Shown here piece after piece: positions 23,710 through 28,781 of a stretch of DNA of 28,781 bases. The notes below the pieces were generated by a model. The model searched no databases. It had not been told where the DNA came from and saw only the letters and a program-made list of their open reading frames with translations. Numbering within the stretch: position 1 is the stretch's first letter; each line of letters starts with the position of its first letter. The stretch lies in the NCBI GenBank assembly GCA_905479885.1, contig CAJQOE010000028.1, positions 1 through 28,781 on the forward strand, in the 5' to 3' direction. The position numbers were made by a program, and so were the translations under genes. This DNA comes from an uncultured Rickettsiaceae bacterium. Its GTDB lineage: Bacteria > Pseudomonadota > Alphaproteobacteria > Rickettsiales > Rickettsiaceae.

Positions 23710-23784
23710 TGGAGGCCAGAGCCGGAATCGAACCGGCGGATAGAGGATTTGCAGTCCCCGGCATTACCACTTTGCTACCTGGCC
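23710..23784 (-). tRNA. tRNA-Cys (anticodon GCA)
   Basis: Reading the minus strand, the acceptor GGCCAGG (23784-23778) pairs with TCTGGCC, the anticodon stem GGGGA/TCCTC holds loop CTGCAAA with anticodon GCA, and the T arm is CCGGTTCGATTCCGG. Discriminator U73, the base expected for tRNA-Cys, is at 23713, and CCA is encoded (23710-23712). It lies between rpiB and xerD on the same strand and may share their transcript. Confidence 0.96.
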
Positions 23785-23881
23785 ATATAGATAGAACAGC
23801 GACTTAGTTTGTAATCAAAATTACCAAAAAAAGCAATAAGAAAGTTGCAGTATGGCTAAATACATAATCAAACTTACTTGG

Positions 23882-24316
23882 TCAGACAATCTTTCCTAGT
23901 CTACGTGAGTGCCTTCCGCCTTCGAATTTAGTTTCCAAAAATTTTTCTACCATTTGCAGGGAGACCTTGTCTTCTACTAACTTACTACCAAGAACCAGAA
24001 CATTAGCATTATTGTGCAAACGTGAATACTCAGCCATATATTCATTTACGCATAACGCAGCCCGGATGGCAGAACTACGATTAGCAGCAATTGACATACC
24101 AATACCTGTACCGCATATTAATATACCTTTTGGCGCTGAGCCTTCGATAATTTCTTCTACCATCTTGTGCGCGTAATCAGGGTAATCTACCCTTTCATCA
24201 TCATCTGAACCTAAATTCAAAATTTTCAACCCTTTTTCTCGCAGAATTTTGATAATTTTGCCCTTTAAATTCACACCCGCATGGTCACTTGCAATTGCTA
24301 AATCATAAATTTTCAT
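23882..24316 (-). CDS. rpiB: Ribose-5-phosphate isomerase B
   Basis: A 144-residue enzyme that interconverts ribose 5-phosphate and ribulose 5-phosphate in the non-oxidative pentose phosphate pathway. Active-site features are D11 and H12 (ASDHAGVNLKG), C68 in the ICGTGIGMSIAANR loop (67-80), and H101 in SRLHNNANVLVLG. Length is normal (about 145). It is the first of a minus-strand group followed by tRNA-Cys (97 bp) and xerD, and is divergent from the LysM lipoprotein gene, 96 bp apart. Confidence 0.95.
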   Translation of the reverse strand: MKIYDLAIASDHAGVNLKGKIIKILREKGLKILNLGSDDDERVDYPDYAHKMVEEIIEGSAPKGILICGTGIGMSIAANRSSAIRAALCVNEYMAEYSRLHNNANVLVLGSKLVEDKVSLQMVEKFLETKFEGGRHSRRLGKIV

Positions 24317-24412
24317 TAAAAAACACTTTTTATATAAAAAAACACTAGCAGTTAGTATATAATAGCGTTAACTTATTGCATAATAATTTTATATAAAAAT
24401 CATAAACGCGAC

Positions 24413-25252
24413 ATGAAGAGCTGTAGTTTTTTTATCTTATTAATATTAAGTCTAACAGGCTGTGCTATCACAAAAGCCCCAGCGCCCATTGAATACAACC
24501 ACAAAGATGCAAAATTAAACAGTTCGACAGTCCCAACTCTCAATAATGATGGCACGGTTATTTCTAGTGGAACATTAGTAGAATCTCTACCTTCTGAAGT
24601 TATAAGCCCATATAGTGATGGCGATGATTATATTATTCCAGCAGCAAGCCCTATAGAACAAGATAAAAAATTTATCTATCATGAAGTAAGTGTTGGTGAA
24701 ACTATCGAAGATATCGCCTTAAAATACGAGCAAACGGTAGACGAAATTACAATGCTTAATCAACTCTACCCTCCTTATTATTTAGATGAATTCCAAATAA
24801 TCAAAATAAAAGTAAAAAAAGATGCTGTTCCAAAAATCGCTCCTAAGCAACAAGTAATAGCGCCAACTCCAAAAGCGCCAGACTTCATAACACCTGTAGC
24901 GGGAAAAGTAATTTCTAAATTTGGAGAAAAAACTGAATTTAGTCAAAATAAAGGTATTAATATTGAAGCAAAGGCTGGAACCAAAGTAACAGCTACCGCT
25001 GATGGACAAGTTATTTATGCAGATTATGACGCAACTTTTGGCTACCTAGTCATTATTAAAGTCGCTGGGAAAAATATTGTCACTTCTTATGCGCATTTAG
25101 AAGATATGGTTTTATCAAAAGGCGCTTCTATAAAGCAAGGTGATGTCGTAGGCTATGTAGGAAATACGGGCAAAGTAAAAACTCCTCAATTGCATTTTGG
25201 TATACGCGAAGGTAAGACTGCTAAAGATCCTCTGCAATATGTACATTACTAG
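24413..25252 (+). CDS. NlpD-like LysM/M23 lipoprotein (probable amidase activator)
   Basis: A 279-residue envelope lipoprotein. The lipobox LTGC gives lipidated C17; a disordered linker follows. A LysM domain spans about 88-133 (HEVSVGETIEDIALKY, then TMLNQL), which binds peptidoglycan. An M23 domain spans about 158-277. The first metal-binding motif (HxGxD in active peptidases) is NKGINI at 179-184, so the histidine and aspartate are lost, whereas H228 (YAHL) and H261 (LHFGIRE) remain. Loss of the zinc ligands with an NKG-IDI-like remnant is typical of NlpD/EnvC activators of cell-division amidases. It starts a three-gene plus-strand run. Confidence 0.88.
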   Translation: MKSCSFFILLILSLTGCAITKAPAPIEYNHKDAKLNSSTVPTLNNDGTVISSGTLVESLPSEVISPYSDGDDYIIPAASPIEQDKKFIYHEVSVGETIEDIALKYEQTVDEITMLNQLYPPYYLDEFQIIKIKVKKDAVPKIAPKQQVIAPTPKAPDFITPVAGKVISKFGEKTEFSQNKGINIEAKAGTKVTATADGQVIYADYDATFGYLVIIKVAGKNIVTSYAHLEDMVLSKGASIKQGDVVGYVGNTGKVKTPQLHFGIREGKTAKDPLQYVHY

Positions 25253-25264
25253 GAACGAACAGAT

Positions 25265-25795
25265 ATGAGTATATTCATGAAAAACCTATCTTTGCTTATA
25301 GCAATATCATTTGTACTTTCTGGGTGTTACTCAATCGGTACTAGTAATAATTATAATAGTGAGCTTACCTGGGGTAAGTCACGCTCAAAGCCGATATATT
25401 TAAGCTTTAAAGATACAAAATCAACACCGTTCTATTTTATGCTGAGTAGAGACTCGAAAAAACAAGACTATGAATTAACTGTACGTTGGAAGAGTAACTC
25501 GAAGGGCGATGTATTGTTCAATGGTTATGATACAACGCTAAAATTTTTAGTTGATAAAGCTAAAATACTTACCTTTTCACCTGTAAAACGACCAAAAGTT
25601 GTTGCATTCAATTTGAATTCAAAGGGCGCTGAAGAAGAAGCTATCTTTTCTCTAAGTAGCGAAGAGTTTATGAAAATTGCTTATGCAAAAGATGTGACAG
25701 TGGAATTAACCGGAAGGCGTAACACTGTAATGGGTGTTTTCTCACGTAGGAACACTATTAAGGCCTTTAGAGATTTTGCTGAAACTAGCCTTTAG
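25265..25795 (+). CDS. Hypothetical lipoprotein
   Basis: A 176-residue protein with a lipoprotein signal: hydrophobic run, then LSGC with C21 as the lipidated residue. The mature part is beta-rich with many charged residues (VRWKSNSKGDVLFNGYDTTLK) and no recognised domain. I take the ATG at 25265, 10 bases after AGGA; an ATG four codons on (25277) would leave a shorter but still valid signal peptide. It lies 12 bp after the NlpD-like gene and 3 bp before the epimerase gene, so it is co-transcribed with both. An envelope role is likely from location only. Confidence 0.8.
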   Translation: MSIFMKNLSLLIAISFVLSGCYSIGTSNNYNSELTWGKSRSKPIYLSFKDTKSTPFYFMLSRDSKKQDYELTVRWKSNSKGDVLFNGYDTTLKFLVDKAKILTFSPVKRPKVVAFNLNSKGAEEEAIFSLSSEEFMKIAYAKDVTVELTGRRNTVMGVFSRRNTIKAFRDFAETSL

Positions 25796-25798
25796 AAC

Positions 25799-26629
25799 AT
25801 GAATAATTTGCTGATATTTGGGTATGGCTATACGGCGGCATATATTGCATCTTCCTTAAATAGCAATCAGTGGAATATTATTGGTACAACAAGGTCACAA
25901 GAAGCTCATCATAATATTATTGAGTATAATAAAAACCAAATCAGCAAAGCTCTAGAAACAGTTACTCATATAATTATTTCTATTCCACCTTCGATAAAAG
26001 GTGATATAGTTCTTGGCGAGTTCAAGGAATTATTATTGGCAACAAAAAATTTAAAATGGATTGGTTACTTATCGTCTAGTTCGGTTTATGGTAATCATAA
26101 CGGAGCATGGGTAGATGAAAATACTAAGCTTATACCGTTAAGTGAGCGTGCCAAAAATAGAGTTTTAGCTGAACAGCAATGGCTTGATTTTGGTAAACAA
26201 CATAATATTAACACCAATGTTTTTCGTTTAGCCGGAATTTATGGGCCCAGCCGTAATGCACTAGAGTCAGTAACGGCAGGTAAAGCAAAATCTATCCTGA
26301 AAGAAGGTCAGTGTTTTTCGCGTATCCACGTAGAAGATATAGCTAATGTTGTTAAGCTTGCAATCAGTAATAATGCAACATCCGAAATATATAATGTTGC
26401 AGATGATTATCCATGCCCAACTTATGAAGTAAATGATTTTGCTGCAAAATTATTGAATGTATCCACCCCTTCTATGATTAAGTTTTCTCAGGCTAGTTTA
26501 TCTCCGATGGCGAAAGAATTTTATGCTGATAATAAAAAAATTAGTAATAGAAAAATCAAAGCACAACTTACAGTAAAACTAAAATATCCAACATTTCGTG
26601 AAGGATTACAGTCGCTAATAGTTAGATAA
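25799..26629 (+). CDS. NAD-dependent epimerase/dehydratase family protein (YeeZ-like)
   Basis: A 276-residue extended SDR protein. The cofactor loop FGYGYTAAYIA is at 6-16, the YLSSSSVYGNHNGAWVDE stretch at about 94-111 includes the serine and tyrosine of the family, and FRLAGIYGPSRNALE follows at about 141-155. The second catalytic lysine of classical SDRs is not obvious; the KNR after the tyrosine region is the nearest. This matches the short atypical YeeZ/'SDR a5' group of unknown substrate. It ends in an 8-bp overlap with the convergent priA gene. Confidence 0.85.
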   Translation: MNNLLIFGYGYTAAYIASSLNSNQWNIIGTTRSQEAHHNIIEYNKNQISKALETVTHIIISIPPSIKGDIVLGEFKELLLATKNLKWIGYLSSSSVYGNHNGAWVDENTKLIPLSERAKNRVLAEQQWLDFGKQHNINTNVFRLAGIYGPSRNALESVTAGKAKSILKEGQCFSRIHVEDIANVVKLAISNNATSEIYNVADDYPCPTYEVNDFAAKLLNVSTPSMIKFSQASLSPMAKEFYADNKKISNRKIKAQLTVKLKYPTFREGLQSLIVR

Positions 26630-28601
26630 AATTATGTGGATCTATATCAATTTTTAACTGATATGTAGATGGAATACGGGAATATTCTTTCCATAATTTT
26701 AAGTATTTTTGTAAATTAAAATCTTTATTAGCAATTACTAATATTTTGTAACGATATCTGCCCGATAATTTGAGCATCATTGCTTCAGCTGGACCCAGTG
26801 TGCGCGCTGAACTTTTTGGAGCAGCAGCAACAAATTGCTTAGCGCAAGCTAAGGTTTTTTCTGAACTCTTACCAGTTATAGTAATTGCTGCCATCTTAGC
26901 ATAAGGAGGCATGTTAGCTGCGTTTCTTGACGATAACTCTTCTTGGATAAAAGTTTCTTCGTTGTTGCTAGCTAGCGCAGCTATTACTTTATGTTCTGGA
27001 CAGTAGCTTTGCAGCAATACCAAACCTTTCTTATCCATCCTGCCTGCCCGTCCACCAACCTGGTGCAATAGCTGGAAAGTTCTCTCAGAAGCGCGCAAGT
27101 CTCCGCCTAAAAAGCCAACGTCCGCGTCAACTACTACTACTAAGGTTAGTTGTGGAAAATGATATCCTTTAGTAATAATCTGAGTACCGATGAGTATATC
27201 AATCTCACCTTGTTCCATTTGGTGTAGCAATTCTTGCATTTTATCGAAGGACGCGCTTTGCTCTTTACTTACAATAGCAACTTTACTATCTGGAAAATAT
27301 TGTTCTACTTCCTCTGCGATACGTTCTATCCCAGGTCCACAGAGTATTAAAGTGTTTTCTTCTTGGCATTCAGGACAAGTTTTACGTATTGGCGCAACCG
27401 ACCCGCAATGATGGCATTCCAAACGATGCGACGATTTATGCATTACCATTGAAGCTGAACATGACTTACAATCAAACCTATGACCACAAGCTTTGCACAG
27501 CATAAGCGGAGCATAACCTCTGCGATTTAAAAATATTAATGCTTGCTGTTTGTTGTGTATGTTGTTTTTTATCGCGGTTATTACTTCTTCAGACAACCAA
27601 CTGTTACGTGCCAGAGATTCTTGCCTCATATCTACTATTTTAACTGTCGGAAGAAAAGCTGCATTAAATCTGGATTTTAATTCCACAAAATGGTATTTGC
27701 CAATTTGTGCATTATGTATAGACTCAATAGAAGGAGTTGCAGATACTAATAATATTTGACATTGTTCTATATGCCCTCTGAGTACCGCCATATCTCTAGC
27801 ATGATATAATATTCCATCACTTTGTTTGTAAGAGGGGTCATGTTCTTCATCCACTACAATGGTGCCTAATTCTTTATAAGGTAAAAACAAAGCGCTCCTA
27901 GTACCAATTATTGCGCGCACATCTCCAGAAATAATTCCACGTAAAATGCGCTTTTTTTGTGCCTTAGTGACCTGTGAATTCCATATTGCGGGTTCAAAGC
28001 CAAAACGTTCAGTAAAACGAGCTATAATTTGCTGGCTAAGTGCTATTTCCGGAAGCATAATAAGCACCTGTTTACCAAATTTTATTTGTCGTTCTATTGC
28101 ATGGAAGTAAATTTCTGTCTTGCCAGAACCAGTAACACCTTTTAGTAATATTGGTTTTGTAGAGCTTTGCAATTGGTTAAGAATTAACTGTTGTTCATCT
28201 GATAAAATATGTAAGTTAGAATTGATTGTGATTTCTTGTTTTGCAATCTTTATAGGTGTCTCGTTAATATTTACAGGTAACACTAATTTGGCTACAGTAC
28301 CCAGCTCTGTTAGATAATAGTCGCTGGTTTTTTTTATTAAATTAATAATATCGAGACTAATTTTCGCAGGAGATAATGCTGACTTTGCTTTTTTTAACGA
28401 TTTACCAGAGTTAATACAATTAATTTCCCAAACAATCCCTGTTAATTCAACGTTTCTAAAAGGAACAATGATTAATTCTCCAATAAAGTGATTATCCTCT
28501 GAAGAGTAATCTAAAGGGAACAAACTAATTTTAGGAATTAATACTTTTATTATCTGCACAGTCTTGAACACCGAAATATATCTCTTGCTAAATATAAGCA
28601 T
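26622..28601 (-). CDS. priA: Primosomal protein N' (replication restart helicase PriA)
   Basis: A 659-residue superfamily 2 DNA helicase that recognises stalled forks and reloads the replication machinery. The N-terminal 3'-end-binding domain covers about 15-115 (PLDYSS, VVPFRN-like IVPFRNVELTGIVWE), Walker A is GVTGSGKTE at 155-163, DEEH is at 251-254, and SATPSIES follows. Eight zinc-binding cysteines lie at about 375-420 (CKACGHRFDCKSC, LECHHCG, TCPEC). The C-terminal GTQIITKGYHFP and HQVGGRAGR are helicase motifs V and VI. The annotated ATG (28599-28601) adds 14 residues before VQIIKVLIP; a GTG at 28557-28559 gives the start seen in most PriA proteins and may be the real one. Confidence 0.95.
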   Translation of the reverse strand: MLIFSKRYISVFKTVQIIKVLIPKISLFPLDYSSEDNHFIGELIIVPFRNVELTGIVWEINCINSGKSLKKAKSALSPAKISLDIINLIKKTSDYYLTELGTVAKLVLPVNINETPIKIAKQEITINSNLHILSDEQQLILNQLQSSTKPILLKGVTGSGKTEIYFHAIERQIKFGKQVLIMLPEIALSQQIIARFTERFGFEPAIWNSQVTKAQKKRILRGIISGDVRAIIGTRSALFLPYKELGTIVVDEEHDPSYKQSDGILYHARDMAVLRGHIEQCQILLVSATPSIESIHNAQIGKYHFVELKSRFNAAFLPTVKIVDMRQESLARNSWLSEEVITAIKNNIHNKQQALIFLNRRGYAPLMLCKACGHRFDCKSCSASMVMHKSSHRLECHHCGSVAPIRKTCPECQEENTLILCGPGIERIAEEVEQYFPDSKVAIVSKEQSASFDKMQELLHQMEQGEIDILIGTQIITKGYHFPQLTLVVVVDADVGFLGGDLRASERTFQLLHQVGGRAGRMDKKGLVLLQSYCPEHKVIAALASNNEETFIQEELSSRNAANMPPYAKMAAITITGKSSEKTLACAKQFVAAAPKSSARTLGPAEAMMLKLSGRYRYKILVIANKDFNLQKYLKLWKEYSRIPSTYQLKIDIDPHNFI

Positions 28602-28690
28602 ACTCCGTTTCTAAAGCTAGTCTAGAAAGCAAATTCTAGAAGAAATTTTCTTGCACAACAAATAGTATTAATATATATTATTATGTAAAA

Positions 28691-28752
28691 TGTAATCAGC
28701 TATTGACCCCTTTAAGGATAAAATTGTAATCAAAATTGACCCCCTAAAATGG
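28691..28752. repeat. Two direct repeats, probable end of an insertion sequence
   Basis: TGTAATCA at 28691-28698 and 28725-28732, each followed after 2-3 bases by ATTGACCCC (28702-28710 and 28735-28743) and then a short T/A-rich tract and a G pair, form a direct repeat with a period of about 34 bp. Repeated TGT...TTGACCCC blocks are what I recall of IS21-family termini, where transposase binding sites are doubled. The element body would lie beyond the window; no transposase is seen. Confidence 0.4.
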
Positions 28753-28781
28753 CAATAATATATCCTTCATAAAAAGTTAAT

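Overview
This is an AT-rich, gene-dense bacterial window that looks like a chromosomal segment of a flagellated member of the Rickettsiales (Alphaproteobacteria). The grounds are a six-subunit nuoA-F operon with an extra secreted-protein gene between nuoE and nuoF (a layout I recall from Rickettsia), a XerD and Adr-like surface barrels that read as rickettsial, a ProP-type transporter, a CcmC/FdxA pair, and alphaproteobacterial-style flgB-flgC-fliE. I assign the order from memory of protein families; no search was run. The flagellar genes argue against a typical Rickettsia and suggest a flagellated relative (Midichloriaceae or a flagellated Rickettsiaceae).

Layout. 1-3.0 kb (minus): sodium/alanine symporter, membrane-anchored spermidine-synthase-like protein, and a hypothetical protein ending in four 24-residue repeats. 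3.1-8.3 kb (minus): nuoA-B-C-D-E-hypothetical-nuoF, the peripheral arm of respiratory complex I, tightly packed. 8.5-10.0 kb (plus): flgB, flgC, fliE, with unusual Sec-like signal peptides on FlgB and FlgC. 10.0-14.9 kb: a BaiN/HI0933-type flavoprotein, a GFA-type zinc protein with a possible small ORF and a membrane-anchored protein behind it, an MHS-family transporter, guanylate kinase and an SDR oxidoreductase. 15.0-16.5 kb (plus): two tandem paralogous outer-membrane barrels, with an inverted repeat over a candidate promoter between them and a strong terminator behind them. 16.7-19.2 kb: a miniature glutamine-synthetase-like gene divergent from a pgeF-ccmC-fdxA operon. 19.2-22.5 kb: an alpha/beta hydrolase divergent from two GT4 glycosyltransferases. 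22.5-24.3 kb: a 125-bp imperfect palindrome abutting tRNA-Leu(CAA), then xerD squeezed between tRNA-Leu (antisense overlap) and tRNA-Cys(GCA), then rpiB. 24.4-28.6 kb: an NlpD-like LysM/M23 lipoprotein, a second lipoprotein, a small epimerase, and priA. The right edge carries two direct repeats that look like the end of an insertion sequence.

Most of the window is housekeeping: respiration, cytochrome c maturation, envelope maintenance, DNA replication restart and chromosome dimer resolution. I see no defence island, CRISPR array, prophage or secondary-metabolite cluster. The observations most worth checking are the signal peptides on rod proteins, the half-length glutamine synthetase homolog, the palindrome at tRNA-Leu, the repeat-bearing extension of NuoB, and the operator-like inverted repeat between the paralogous barrels. 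No stretch above about 300 bases lacks a gene.
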